Notes: generated by a model from the sequence alone, not told the origin. A stretch of DNA of 64,000 nucleotides from Phragmites australis (GCF_958298935.1 NC_084933.1:13251001-13315000), one strand, 5' to 3'; numbered from the stretch's first letter, positions 23,551-37,117 are shown. Program-made: numbers and translations.

Positions 23551-26500
23551 TGTAAGACCCCGGACGTACCGGGATCTCATGTGCCTCTTGTATCAGTTTT
23601 TAGATTACGTAGCTGATACGCACGGTATAACAATTATAGTATCACAGTCAAACTTCGTATATAAATAGTAAAGTTCTTGTTACAAAATACTTACAATCCA
23701 TATCGAATATTACAAGTCTGGCCTAGCAGCCATCAAAATATATAATGGAAGCAAAAGCCCAAACCACAAGTAGCGAGGGTTCGAACACGATTTCAGAGAC
23801 TACTCTTTATCCCCAGCTTCACCTACAACGAAGTCGGTGTTGGCTTCTTCATCTGAATCACAGCAGAGTGAGTACAGAAGGTACTCAGTAATCCCTAAAT
23901 TACTTCAAGGTGTTGATAGATGCATAAAGAGTTTATTCAAGGATAAAGCTTTACGGTTTAGATTTAAGCGTAAAACAGTTTATGCAGATATCCAATCGTA
24001 TCAATTATGATCGACTTCAAAACATTTTAAGTAGTTTAAAACCCAGTGATGAGATGTATCTGGGGTTTCTCGGTCCTGGGAGGGGCTATACCTCACTCCG
24101 CAGTCCCTATTATCACATATGGTGTACCTTTAGTACCACACAGCTTCTGACGGATTGAGCCAGGAACCTTATCACACGGATATCTAGTTCACACACTCAT
24201 TCATAAAGACACACGCACCCGAAATCTAGTCAAAAAGGTTCTACCTTCGCATGTCCATAACCGTGGACACGGTTATTCGAATAGATTTACACTCTACAGA
24301 GGTTGTACAGCTTTACCCGTGCGATATGCTCAGCCTCCAACCGTTGCAAGCGGAGGAGCGAATCATACCGAGATCCTCCAAACACCTTTCCTGCCGGGCT
24401 TTTCCATGAGACACGCCAAGTCCCAAAGCTGCATGTTCCGAAGGCCAGCAGTCCTTTTTAAGCCTAAGTCGGTCCCTGAAACCTCCAAACAACGAGACAG
24501 ATGGACCATTAGCTACTCGTTACTCTCAGCCTCCTGGTATGATGCCCAACTCAGTCTAGTGAAAGAAAAGTCAAGTCCTGCCCATATAGGACGCATGGTT
24601 GCATGGGGTCGCTAAGGCATGACTGCGAAATAACTCGGTCCTTAAATGGCCGGGCCAGGCATCTTCATGTGCAATGAATACCATCATGTAACTCAAGCCG
24701 CCAAGAGCATCCTCCTTGGAGGACCACTCTACTTACCCGTCAAAACAGTTTTCACCTATTTTTACACATCACCCTCTATATCCCACATGACATCAAGGAT
24801 TTCACAACCATCACAGAATTCACAACCATCAAGAATTTATGGTATATGAGTTGTCATTGATAACAATAAATCTTGTCTTTGAGGAGAGGTGTTTTAAAAG
24901 CGACATCTCCGAAGAGACGTATTCAATCCTAAGCATGCTAGATATCATGGCGTCGTCCGACGTTAATATAGATAACAACAGGTAATTCTCGGGTGATATG
25001 TAATCTGGATGATAATATTCAAGACATGGCATGTGTTTGATAGGTGTAACTATTATAAGTAGTTTTATAAAAGCGTAATACATAGTACATGAGATAATAA
25101 GTTCGGTTTTAGTTGATCATTTTATTATTTGAAAATATAGGTTCAATATGATCAAGGAGATAGGACTTGCCTTCTTTGGAATTTTCTTCGAAGTCTCGAT
25201 TATAATCGGGATCCTCCTCGCTCCAGATTCTTCCTGCGCAGCACTCGCAGAACTCTGGTTGCCTTGAAATCGCGACTACGATCAATAATGGCGTTACTAA
25301 AGAAGAATCAATTAACACTAAATGGAAAGCCAAATGTGCTCTAATGGATACCATAATGTGACAGATGAATAGATCTCGATTTTAGATGAATTTCGGTGAA
25401 AGAATAGCCGAAATCGAAGCCAGAACGGAAAAGTTATGGCTCCTGGAAGATTTAATCAGAATTTAAATCGGAAAATTAAGAAATAGCACTGTTTATAGGT
25501 AGGGCCCATGGAACAGTAACCTGGCCCCACATGAACAGTGACCGGTGGGACCCACATAAACAGTACATGTTTGGGATGAATGGGCTTGGATGGGCCAGAT
25601 CCAGGCTTAAATGGGCCTGGATCGGGCTTGGTATAGATAGTACTGGGCCGCACAGTGCTAGCCCACTCGGGTTTTGGGCTGGTGGTTACTGGACTAAGGG
25701 AGCTGGGCTGGCCCATAGGGCACGGCCTGTTAGCGGTTGGGCCGGCCACTAGGCTGAGCCAGGCCGAGGTACGGCCAGGCCGAGCTACGCGAGCGCGCGG
25801 GCGCGCCGACACAGCGTGAGCGGTGGAGGCGAGGGGAAGGAACGGCTGGCGGCAAGAAATTCACGGCGGCGCGCACGGGGAAGCTCACCAGCATTAGGAT
25901 TCCGTCGTGGTTTTGCGACGAGAAGTTGACAACGGGCTTGCACGCGGTACGACGGATGCGGCGGGGAGCACGTCGACGGCTGTCGGCGGCGAGAGCACCA
26001 CCAGACGGTGGCCGAAGAGGGGCAACCTCACGGCCAGAGCTGGGCAGCACCTCCCCTAAACGGGGAGGGGCCAACCTGCACAGAAGAGAGGCCCAGCACC
26101 TCTAAGTATCACGATGCAACGACCAGGCCACAACACAGGGCAGAAACACACTGACGGCGAGCACAACTATAGCGGTGAAAATCCAAAACACGGTGGCGCA
26201 CGGCGATAAGCTACAAGGGAGCCCCGGGGCACCTACACGCTACCTACGCAGATGCAAGAAGGAACTCGGAGGCTCACCGAGCTCAGGAACGGCGACGGGC
26301 GGGGCGGCGGCCGGCGATTTGTCGAAGGGGCGGCGGTGCCACCGCTCGGCTACTGGCTCAGGCGGGCTCCCGTTGGGCTTCCGGTGATTGGACGGTGGCA
26401 CAAGGACGACGGCAAGGTCCTGAAGCTCCTCGGCAGCATGTGGTCGGCGGATTGATGACGGCGAGGCCGCGGCGGCAGTAATGGCGACAGCGGCAGCGGC

Positions 26501-27475
26501 AGCGGCGTGGATGGAGAAACGAGGAAGGGGTGAGAGAGAGACCGAGCATGCTATTTATAGAGGGAAGGGAGAGGCGGTGCGCGTAGGCTGGCGTCATGGG
26601 GACGTCGGCGGTGAGGTGGCGGCCGGCGCCCACCTTTTTCTCCGGGGCATGGGCCGTCTGCGCCGGTCAAGCATGGGCAGGGTTGTGGAAGTCGCACGTG
26701 TAGGGCATGGGAGGAGAGAGGATGCGTGCGAGAGAGAAGAGAGAGATAGAGAGCGGAGAACGGGGAGTCGGTCAGGAGATCTTTCCCGGAGCAGAGTGGC
26801 GACCGGCGGTGCGCGAGCGTGAGGTGGAGGAGGGAGAAGACGACGCGAGCACGCGAGTGTGGGCTGGCCAGCGTAGGCGCGCGTGAGGGAGAGAAGCTGG
26901 TGGGCCACCTAGCTGGGCTACGCGTGGGAGGGAGGAGAGAAGGAGCTGGATCGAGCTAGCTGGGCCGAAAGAGAGAAGAGAGATGAATTCGGCCCGAGAA
27001 GAGGAAAAAGAATTAAATGGGATAAGGGTAAGGTTTAAATTCAAATTGAGGTATTTGAATTTAGATTTGATTTTGAATTTAGATCAACTTCATTTACAAT
27101 ATTTGATCTTTGGATCTCGAGACTTTTTGAAGATGATTTGAATCTAAGAATTTGAATTTAAATTAGATTTGAGCTGAACATAATCTAATAGTAGGGTTTG
27201 AAATTGAGAGAGATTCCATTTCAAACTACCACAAAAAGAACCATAAGAATCTCTACCAAAGTATATGAACCATCCTAATACAGGGATTACTTTCGAATTG
27301 ACTCTTGTGCTATTTGGAACACTTATTCACCTTAGCACATATAATGTACATGAAGGTATATATATACATCCACATACTCATCTTCTTAACCTTAGTTAAA
27401 TTAATTAATCTTAAAAAGTTTTAATTTGAAGTTAAATCTGTAACTAAATAAACATGTTCAACTCAAGATGTTACA
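23551..27475 (-). mobile_element. Long solo LTR or non-autonomous element
   Basis: The ends are TGTAAGACCC (23551) and AGATGTTACA (to 27475). The flanking 5-mers GCTTG and ACTTG match at four of five bases, a near-intact target duplication. Internal landmarks such as CATAACCGTG-ACGGTT-TTCACTCT-CAGAGGT are shared with 34001-37099, so both belong to one long-LTR group, probably Gypsy. GC-rich sequence at 25700-26800 holds open frames but no retroviral domain. The orientation is inferred from the lineage and is uncertain. Confidence 0.72.
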
Positions 27476-28020
27476 ACTTGCATGCACGACTGCGGGCTTA
27501 GAAGATAGCTGACAGTGGTAGCGGATGGAAATTTTTCACATCTGTATATGTGCTTTATTGTGATCGTTTATTTATATTAAGATTTATGCTGGAAAAGTAG
27601 TTTAAAACATTATAGGATAAATAAGAAAAATCAAGAAATAGATAAATACCAGGTATGAGATAAACATCTAAGATAAACTATATATATATATATATATATG
27701 CGCGGTTTTGCATTTCCTGTGGGCGGTAGGTAGTTTGACACGCCCCGTGCATGCTATCAGCACGTCGATGGCTGTATTGGAAGCTGTATCGTTCAGTAGT
27801 AGTGATCGATAGATATTGCAATCTTCTATATTAGCAGCTTCTATATATGATACTGCAATCAGAGTCTTCTCCATCGACAGTACCGCAGCTAGTGGGTTCG
27901 TGATCTCTGAAACCTTCGGCTGTGGGCACCCATGAATCAAAAGCAAAGTTAATGAATTATTTAGAAAGGAATCAAAAGCAAAGATAATGACTTACGTAGA
28001 AAGAATTCTGCACCATCGAT
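27476..28020. other. Intergenic, with TA microsatellite
   Basis: No gene is seen. An (AT)n run of about 20 bases lies at 27680-27699. Confidence 0.5.
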
Positions 28021-28093
28021 GGGGATGTAGCTCAGATGGTAGAGCGCTCGCTTAGCATGCGAGAGGCACGGGGATCGATACCCCGCATCTCCA
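28021..28093 (+). tRNA. trnA-AGC: tRNA-Ala (anticodon AGC)
   Basis: A complete cloverleaf is visible. The acceptor stem is GGGGATG/CATCTCC with discriminator A at 28093. The D-arm carries an A box TAGCTCAGATGG. The anticodon stem CTCGC/GCGAG encloses loop TTAGCAT, giving AGC. The T-arm contains GGGATCGATACCCC. There is no intron, no encoded CCA, and T-rich sequence downstream that could stop RNA polymerase III. Confidence 0.96.
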
Positions 28094-31000
28094 TTTTGGA
28101 GCCCATTGTTTTTGTTGTCGTCTTTATTTCTTTGTGCTCATTATCTTTTTTTTATGAGGTATAAAGTATGTGGACACAGCTAATTAGCGCGCTAGGACGC
28201 CAACTCGCGAATCTCCCGACAGTCTGTTGCTCTTTCTTTTTTTAAGAAAAAAAATTTCCGTGTCTTTTTGTTTTTGAAAAAGTTCATACAAGAAAAGTTT
28301 TTCTCAAAAAGTTTTGCGAAAAAAGTTTGTACAAGAAAAGTTTTTAGAAAAAATTAACGACTAAAGTTTGCTTAGAAGTTTTAAGAAAAAATTTTTGAAA
28401 AAAATATATGAGCTTATGCTACACTAGTCCACATGTTGGCTACCCGTGAAAAAGTTTTTTTTAAAGATATGCCGATGAAGAAACAAGGCCGGCCCTACAA
28501 TATTCCAGCTTAATGTTTTTGCACGATGATTAGCCTTCGAGTGTGGTCGGTGAACAGTATGCCTGCAACAACCACGGGCAAATCCACGGTGAGGATGGAG
28601 CGGACTCAAGCCCTTCCACCCCGAGTGCACTTGGAAATCCCTTCAATTTTTGAGGAATCCGCCACCGACAAAACTACTGCTGCTTCTCATGTGATCTGAG
28701 TTATGGTTACACCTTACATCCCTGATCGAGTGCAGTTCTTGTGTTTAGAAGGTTGCTGGTGTTTAGAACGAGTTATCCTCTACTATGTTTGACTTGTTCT
28801 GGTATTTGCCAATCGACTGTTGTATTTGAAGCTACACGATCAAAGGATTCTTCTTGCACGTCAATATAATGCAACAGCTTGCATTATCACTGTCGATCAG
28901 ATCTGTAACTGTGTGCTTCCTAAATTTTTTGTTAAAAGATTTATAACTGTGTGTGTGGGTGTGGCTAAGACAAAAGGCATGCATGGACGTAAATTGCATG
29001 TTCTTGTTCCTGGTAATATCGTTTGTGTTCAGGTAATCCGTGCTTTTCACGGCTAGCTGTTTCATTTCAGGCTCTATCTAGCTAATCGCCAATGTTACAT
29101 GACATCGATCTCTTGGCCGGCCAGAGACCAAATGTTTTCATACAACTTAAGGTCCAATGGAATCAATAACCATATGAATGCATGCGGTAGGAAATTAATT
29201 ATATATATAACAAGACGTCGTTTCCGGAAAAAAAAAAAGTCGATACAATCTACAAGAGACGATGAAGGGATCCGGATGATGTATAGCAACGCCATTTAAG
29301 AACCCATGCCAACAACAACATCATCATTAGTGTTCCGCTACCCGTATAAAAGAAAATCATTAGTGTTCCGCTATTGTGATGTGCACTTGTGCGTGTCTTA
29401 TTGTCTTCTCTGTTCTTTTTTCAAGGACACGACTACATCACGAGGGACCCTCCAAATAAGGTTAGGATATGTTTTTTTTAACTTTAAATTCTAAAACGCT
29501 ATTTTAAAAATTGAAGCTAAAACAAATAATTAGATTATACAATCTGCTGTTTAAAACCTAGCTCTATTTTCTACCATAATCTACAAGCTCTCTTTCATTA
29601 ACTTTTTACAGATTATGACTATAGAAAAAATAGAAATATCCTTATAAGTATCATGTAATTACCAACCAATGCCATTATTTTCTTCCCGAAATATTTTTTT
29701 CGTCCTGTTGTTTCCCGTCATCCTTGTCCCATCCTGAAACCGCACAAAAAAAGGGTCAACCGTCGCCACCACCGGGTGCTCCTATCGCTCGTGCTCAGTT
29801 TGTACTAACCCCGAGCGCATCTCAAAATCAGCGGAACCCCATCTAGTCACTGATGGCTACGACGACCGCGTAGGACGCTATCGAGCAGTTGCTCCACCTA
29901 AAGCTCGTGTTCCTCACCGTGGAGCTGCCCGCCTGCATCCTCGCCTTCGCCAGATACACCCCACCCATTAGCAATCATACTCTCAGCGGCACCTAGAGAT
30001 CTCTTGCTCCATGACACCCTCTTCCGATCGATTAGTGGTTCAGAAAACAATAGCGATCAAATTGGTACAACCCTTGGTTCGTATGCTAGATAGGCGACTA
30101 CCTGCAATGCTGGTATTGGTAGATTCTCTCTGCTATTTTTTCACCTATTCTAGGTTGATCTGGAGCTGCAATGGACTAGTAATAACCTAGTGAACCTGCA
30201 AGACAGGTTATGCCTTGTCTGCTTTGTAATCGAGCTTCGCTGATAGGCAAGTTTAACTTTAATAGGCCGCCTTATGGTTGTAGCCTCAGCTACCGGACAA
30301 TCTATCTATTATGCTCAAAATATACAATGAAAAAAAAACGTTAAATAGACATAAATATATACTCAGAAAAACTCAAGGTATTACGGATATTACGTAACCA
30401 AAGCAAACATCTAACCCATCATAGAATCCAGGATGCCAAATAACTTTAGCTTTTTATAATTATTTTTTTAATCTATAATCTAAAAACTACTTTTCAAAAT
30501 TCCAACTAAAACAAAGAGGTCATTAGCCTAAGAGCAGTTTAGATTCAACCCCCATGCACATCGTCTTCTTCTCTGTCAGTCCATGTCGACTGCAGCTTCT
30601 TAGCTTCCTCTTCCCCGTCGACCATAGCCCCCACCCTCGCGGCCTTCTAGCCTTCATGACCTCCAGCGTTGTTGTCATCCGCCGCACCACCAGCAGCCAC
30701 CGCCTGCCTCCATCTCTAGGGGCCAGTGGCATCACATCACCCACACACACTACCGCCGCCACTCGAGCCTTGCCCTACCCTAACCTCACTGACCATCACA
30801 CCCCGTTCGACCTCTACCACCGCGGCTGACGGTGCCTTGCTATTTTGCCTACCTCATCACCATCGTCAGACCGACCTTTCTCCTGGCTTTCTACAACCAG
30901 GGGAGAACCCTAACCCCACACTAATGCATCGTCTATGGGGCGGAGCGTGCATAGACGCGAGGCTCTCTACACGCGTTGGTAAAGCCTCGTGGGTTGGGGC

Positions 31001-31095
31001 TCTCTCGTTAGGCTAAACGCGAGGCCTCCTGTTTTGGTTTTCCCGTTTTTCAATAATCGATGACCCTGTCAGTTTCTATATCGTGCAGTGATTAA
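28094..31095. other. Intergenic, 3 kb without a supported gene
   Basis: 28230-28410 is a run of A- and T-tracts with repeated GTACAAGAAAAGTTTTT-like phrases. 29320-29375 holds a short two-copy repeat (CATTAGTGTTCCGCTA). 29700-30000 and 30550-31020 are GC-richer and partly open in several frames, but early stops interrupt them and I recognise no domain. AT-rich sequence at about 29470-29560 and 30440-30515 flanks the first of these and may mark a decayed element. Confidence 0.4.
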
Positions 31096-31305
31096 GGTCA
31101 TCTCCAACAGGATCTGCAAATCTGAAAATTCCAGTGCTACAGTACTTTACGGTACGGTAGCACCGGAAATTCGTCTCCAACAGAGTCTGTATCCAGTGAT
31201 ACAGTACTGCTACAGTGTTAGGGATAGAGGATGCTGTAATAGTGATAAGGGATACTGTAATAGTATTTTGAGGATGAAAATTTAAGATAGCTGTTGGAGA
31301 TGGTC
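31096..31305. mobile_element. Tourist-like MITE with TAA target duplication
   Basis: Termini GGTCATCTCCAACAG and the complement of GACCATCTCCAACAG (14 of 15 identical) are flanked by TAA at 31093-31095 and 31306-31308. This is the 3-bp target preference of PIF/Harbinger elements. The 210-bp interior has no coding capacity. Confidence 0.85.
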
Positions 31306-31520
31306 TAAACATCACTAGCAGGTAGAGTCATGCATACATACATACGACACTCCTAGCCACCCGCGCGCGACATGTGGCCGTCTTCCACCCACCCTGCATC
31401 CCGTACGTCTCCTGTGCTTCTCTTACCTCTCCCATTCCTCCCCTCAAACACCTCCATCACCTTCGTGGCCCTCTTCAAAAAAAAGAAAACAGAAATTTGA
31501 ACTCACAAATTGGTGAACGA

Positions 31521-31768
31521 AACTTCCAAATTCGTGAGGAATACTTTCGATTTGCATAAAAAAAAACTTTAGATTCATGAAGAGAACCTTGTATTCTCGC
31601 GACTAGCAACCTTGGATTCTCGTGAGCAAAACATTCAATTCATCGCCAAGAAACTATGGATTCGCGAGCAGAAACTTTGGATTCATAGGCAAAGACTTTG
31701 GATTGGAAAACAAAAACTTTTTATTCAATCAACAAAACTTTGGACTCCATGACCAAAATCTTTGGAAT
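31521..31768. repeat. 21-bp minisatellite, about 12 degenerate units
   Basis: A unit like AAACTTTGGATTCGCGAGCAG recurs; its ACTTTGGATT core falls at about 31674, 31695, 31716, 31737 and 31758, exactly 21 bases apart. Older 5' units (31521-31653) are 20-23 bases apart. As the period is a multiple of three, the plus frame from 31622 encodes a heptad pattern N-F-G-F-x-x-x for several turns before entering GC-rich sequence. Confidence 0.8.
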
Positions 31769-32509
31769 TGGCGAGTCGGCTGCAGGACGGAGGGCCGGAG
31801 GACGTGGCTCGCGATGCCGGGTGCGCGAATGCCTATGGCTGCGAGCGCGTAAGATGGGACGAAGCAGACGAAAGGGTGTGTTCGGGAGAAGACGAGGGAA
31901 GAAGGGGACCTCGCTAATGAGGATTAGATTTGCTCAGTTAGCAACGATAAAAATGCCACTCCCAAGCTATCCATAGCTATTTCTTGAAGGACGGACTACA
32001 AAAAATATACGATAAGAAATAACTTGCGAACATATAATGTATATATCTTTATTAGGAGAGTTTTATACGACGAATAGATAAATATAAGTATATGTACTGA
32101 TGATACTATTTATCTCTAATACATATTTAATTATTTCTTATCTCTTGAATTTTAGGCCTAACTTATTTCTTATACAAGACACTGGCTTTCTCTTTTCTCA
32201 TTCAATTACTTGTCATGTTAGATTTCATAACAAGCGACGACTGAACATTGGGAGTGACTTAGTTTTAGTTAACCAGTACTCCACATTTCCTCTTCCCTAA
32301 CGAGCTAATTGAATTTTTTAAGTAGCGTTTCATTTATTTATCACTCTAGCATCATTAACTCATATAATCATATATTTTATTAATATAGGTGATACCATAA
32401 TTAAACTTCCAATCTTTTCAGCGGCGAACCATGGATTTATTCCTCCCTAGCCCGGTCCGGCCATTCCTAAACCCCTAAGCTCGGGTTCCACGCCTCTCGC
32501 TCCCGCACC
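31769..32509. other. Region upstream of the METTL13-like pseudogene
   Basis: A GC-rich patch (31770-31920) is followed by AT-rich DNA and then a GC-rich leader from about 32440. No gene is identified. The last 80 bases would be the 5' UTR of the pseudogene. Confidence 0.4.
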
Positions 32510-33370
32510 ATGGCGACCACGCCCGAGGCGGCGGCGGCGGAGGGCGCGGCAATCCTCGACACGCTCGCCGACTTCACGTCGCGGGAGAACTGGGACAGAT
32601 TCTTCGCGGTCCGCGGCGCCGGCGACAGCTTCGAGTGGTACGCGGAGTGGCCGCACCTCCAGGCCCCGCTCATCGACCTCCTCCGGGGCTGCGGCGCTGC
32701 GGAGGCGGAGATCCTGGTGCCCGGGTGCGGGAGCTCGGCGCTCTCGGAGCGGCTCTACGACTCGGGGTTCCGCCGCATCACTAACGTCGACTTCTCCCGC
32801 GTCGTCGTCGCCGACATGCTCCGCCGCCACGCACGCGCACGGCCCGAGATGAGGTGGCACGTCATAGACATGACCGACATGCAGGTACGGCCCGTGAAAA
32901 GCACCAGAAACTGCGATGCGGAGTATGGTTGGTTGGCGTGGAGCTTGTAGTTTTGGTTTATCGGTGACCGATTCGCGTGGGTAAGAATTTGGGGCATTGA
33001 TGGTTCTGTAATTGGAGCCATGAAGTTTGTTTTAGTTGAAACTTGAAATGATTACATCTCTTGGAATTAGTGTTGTTTAGTTAGAATCGTGAACTTTGAA
33101 CTTGCTGATGATGGTGTAGGTAGGATCATAGTTTCTGCTTTGCTCGATTGGACTTGATGGTGTAAGAGAACATGTCATTGGCCTCTGGATAAAATGCCAA
33201 TGTATCGTTAAACTGAGTTCACTATCTAGTACCTAGCATGTGGTCTCGTGATCCTTGAGCTCAATGCTCTAGGCCGATTTGAGTAGGCAGTGCGGATAAT
33301 TCAGCTATGTTTGATCAATTTGGAGTTTATGAATGAGTGTCAGTGTGAACTGTGAAATCTTGTAAATGAA

Positions 33371-34000
33371 AATAGTTTATTGTGACACTAAGGCAGCTTT
33401 GATTAGAAAAATACCATGTGTTTTAATTCGTGGCTTCTGCAGCGTGAATGATCAAACGAAAACCAAAAGAAAACATTTTGTTTGGTTGAGATTCTTAATA
33501 AACCTGGTACTATATCTACTGAGTTTTATCTGTGATACCTTTAATACTGGATGCTGAACTTTCTCACTGACAAATTTTCCTGTATTATTTCCTAAATTTC
33601 CTTGCCCTACCTATTTATAGTTTGTCCTTGCCCCATTCCATTAAGAATTGCCAGGTGCTCCTGAACTTAGTTCAATGCACTTTATCTCTCCAGCAATAGT
33701 TTACTGTCACCCTAAGGCAGTTGTGACAAGAAGGATACTATGGTTTTTAACTTATGGCTTCTGCAGTGCGATGGGTTAAACCAAAATAAAAGGAAAACAT
33801 TTTGTTTGCTTGAGATTCTGAATGACCGTGGTACTACACACGCTGGGCTTTATTTGTAATTACCTCTTAAAATGGATGCTGAACGTCCTCCTTAACAATG
33901 TTTCCTGTATTATTTCCTAAATCTCTTTGTCTTACCTATTTATAGTTAGTTGTTGCCTCTTTCCGTTAAGAATTGTCAGGTGCTCCTAAACTTAGTTTAA
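33371..34000. repeat. Two-copy tandem duplication in intron 1, 324-bp period
   Basis: AATAGTTTATTGTGACAC at 33371 returns as AATAGTTTACTGTCACC at 33695. Matching continues through GGCTTCTGCAG, ACATTTTGTTTG, GGATGCTGAAC and AGGTGCTCCT to the end of the second copy at 34000, where the long-LTR insertion begins. Moderate divergence shows the duplication is older than the insertion. Confidence 0.88.
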
Positions 34001-37000
34001 TGTCACATCCGGTTTTAAGACCAAACCGAATGTAAACTATATATATACTAGGATCAAAATACATATACGTAGTGACGTCATAAGCGAGTAGCAGACGCAA
34101 TATCCATTATTACAATGTACTTTATTACATCAATAACCCAAAGGGTCTAAGAGCAGATTACAAAGCAGCGGAAATTAAACTCAGCACGAAACCTAATCTC
34201 CACGGGAAGTCGACCGAAAAGCCGCCTGCCTAGAACTCAGCTCCATCTTCAGGAAAGTCCTCGTAGTCTTCAGCTTCTAAGCCGTGACATGATTATGGAG
34301 GAGAGCGCAAGCGTGAGTACATAGAATACTCAACAAGTGTGGGAAAAACTATGATATGGAGGCCAAAAATCAAGATAGGCTTAACTAAAAAGGTTTATTG
34401 GTATAAATGCTATTTTATTTGTAAACAGTTGTAAAGGCGAATTACTTCTATGTGATTAATTTCTCTAAGGCAAGAGCCAAGGTTCCCACCACCTTGCTCC
34501 ACAACCGAGGTTCCATCCACCTCTAAACAAAGCTAACTGGAATCACAGTTCCCACCACTATGATCCACCAATTCCAACCCAAGTCTAACCTGAAGAACCA
34601 CCCAACTAATCATGTGAGGAGTTCATGCTGCTCATAACCGTGAGCACGGCTGAATATTCAGTTTTCACTCTGCAGAGGTCGTACACTTTACCCACAAGAC
34701 GTGTCCTCCTTTTTGCCCATGTCGATCAAACACTTACACACTTCCGAGGTGTGCGGCCAGGATTCCACTGCAAAGCCTTTCTGACGCTTCTCTCAGCACG
34801 TGATGACCCGCTGAGGTTTCACCGTCGTACATACATGGAGTACACTCTCCACCCCAAAAGCCCCCTCTTGCATCTTACGGTTCTAGGAAGTACACCCTTC
34901 CATCTCCGTACCACCAAGTGATCATCATAATGCTGAGAGAAAAATGAATTACTGGGCTAGGTCCGTCCCATACCGAGCTTGTGGTTGTACTGTTTTCATG
35001 GGTGGTCGTTCCACGAACCGGTCCTTAATATGGTCTGGGCAAGACCGCCATCAACCCATCAACAGGGTAATAACCAAATATCTGAAAGCCTACAATTCTG
35101 CCTGGAACACATCCACAGGCCAACCAACATGCCAACTTGCCCAAATCCTGCTATCTTAGACTAAGCACTTTTACCAAGGTTCATTAATATCAACATAATT
35201 CGGCTATACTATCCATGAGTAAGCATCACTAAGCACATTCTACCCAACATGAAAAACCCATCTGCGGTTACAAGGAAGATTGAGGAAAAACTAGTAAACC
35301 CTAACAATGGGATATCATGTTGACGAGCATGCAATTTGTAAATCAAAACTTTATAAAAGTAGGCGCAAAATGTTCAAGGACACTTGCCTTCTCCGATGAG
35401 TTGCTCGAAATCTCCGAAGTCTTGATCCTGGACGTTGTCGAACGCTTCCGGAACAAACTCCTCTACAAGCGAGCAAACAAGCACCACTAAGAACAGACAC
35501 TAAACAAAGCAAACACATAAAACGAACACTGGAACAAGCTAGGGCACAAAAACAGGAAGATTTGGGCGCAAGAACCGCCCAAATCGGAGCAACGAAACAA
35601 AAACTACGGCCAAACGAAATTCTATACGACTAAAAACGACAAAAACTATTTTCTAGAATTAAACCTAATTTTGAAAGGCCTAAAACATTTATTTATAATT
35701 TTGTAGAATTATTTTATAGCATAGAAATGATTAAAACAATTTTATGGAATTTATTTGCATTTTTCTGGAAATAAACTAATTTTTATATGCATAACAACAA
35801 ATTTAAAGCATTTACCCTATTAAAGAATTCATTTCTAATCATTATCATAATTAATCAATATTTTCTAAACCACTCTCCAAATTATAAATTTATTCTAATA
35901 TTTTCACTAATTTTTAGATTAGAAAATCATTAAATAATAATTTACAGAATTAAAAACAAAGCTAAAAAATTTATAAATATTTATCTAAACTATTATCTAT
36001 TTTTCTGGAATTTTTCTAATAAAGAAAACCTATTTTCGGAATATTCAGATTATCGCGAATTATTTTCTAACGGGAAAAATCAAATTATTGCGCAATCGCT
36101 GACGTCACTGCTGACTAGGCTGCTGATTTGGCTAAAAACGCTGACTGGGCTAGCCACGTTGGACACGGACGCACACGTGGCTGCTGACTAGGCTAGGCTG
36201 ACTCGGCGCGAGTTTCATTAAATCGGAGTTGTTGATCTCGGATCGGACGGCTGAGATTAACCAACGCAAAGGGGTACGCTACATCTAATCTACGCCGCAG
36301 TACGAAGATCCAACAGTCGAGAAGGCGCCTACCTCTTCTCCGACGTGACGGTGACGGAGATGATGGCTTGGGCGACGGAGGATGGCCGGAGACGGCGGAG
36401 ATGGCGCTGCGGTGGTTGGACGACGTCGACGAGCGGCGGAAAAGGAAGCAGAGGGTGCGGCGACTCCGTTTGACGGCTTATCGGGCGTCGGGGAAGACTA
36501 GGAAGGCTCGGTGACGCGGGGCTTCAACGGCGAGCTTCGGCGGCCTTCGGAGCTGAGAGTGAAGGTCAGAGCTTGACGGCGAACGGTCGGGAACGTCTAC
36601 GGGCGGACGGAGAGCACCAGCGAAGGCTCGGACGGTGTCGGGAAAGCTCTGCGCGACTCGGCGACGGCGACGGGGTCCAGAAAAGGGTTCGGCGACGGTG
36701 CTAGGGCTCACGGCTTGAGGAAACTTGATGAGGATTGCGAAATTGGGCGCGGTGGAAGGTGAGGATGCTCGGCCAAGGAACCAATTGAGGTTTTATAGAG
36801 AGGAGAGGGGGATTTGAACCGATCGGCAGCGTTTGAAGCAGGCGGATGGAAAATTGGTTTGGTTTCCTTGATTTTGTCCACTTTCCATCACTGGAGCGAT
36901 TGCCTCTTCAATGCAGATCGGTTTTCAAACAATCGTGGCCTCCTTCCATTACTATCGTGCGGGATTGAAGGAAATTCATATGGCAGCGGCTGAGGAGAAG

Positions 37001-37044
37001 GAAACGGCGGGGAGGAGGAAACAGTTGATGGCCAGACCCCACAC

Positions 37045-37075
<31 letters not shown>

Positions 37076-37099
37076 GGGAGGAGAGGATCGGGCGGCACA
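34001..37099 (-). mobile_element. Long LTR-like insertion with perfect TTTAA duplication
   Basis: TGTCACATCC (34001) to GGCGGCACA (37099), flanked on both sides by TTTAA (33996-34000 and 37100-37104). That is the 5-bp signature of LTR-element insertion. It is 3.1 kb with no recognisable gag/pol, so it is a solo LTR or a non-autonomous element. Landmarks such as CATAACCGTG and CACTCTGCAGAGGT link it to 23551-27475. It lies in intron 1 of the METTL13-like pseudogene. A (GA)n run sits at 37047-37076. Confidence 0.85.
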
Positions 37100-37117
37100 T
37101 TTAATGCGCTTGAAATC

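Noticed and set aside
25456..27044. GC-rich frames inside the 3.9-kb LTR-like unit that could be taken for short genes.
   Set aside because: They overlap on both strands, lack domains and lie within a repeat unit bounded by a target duplication.
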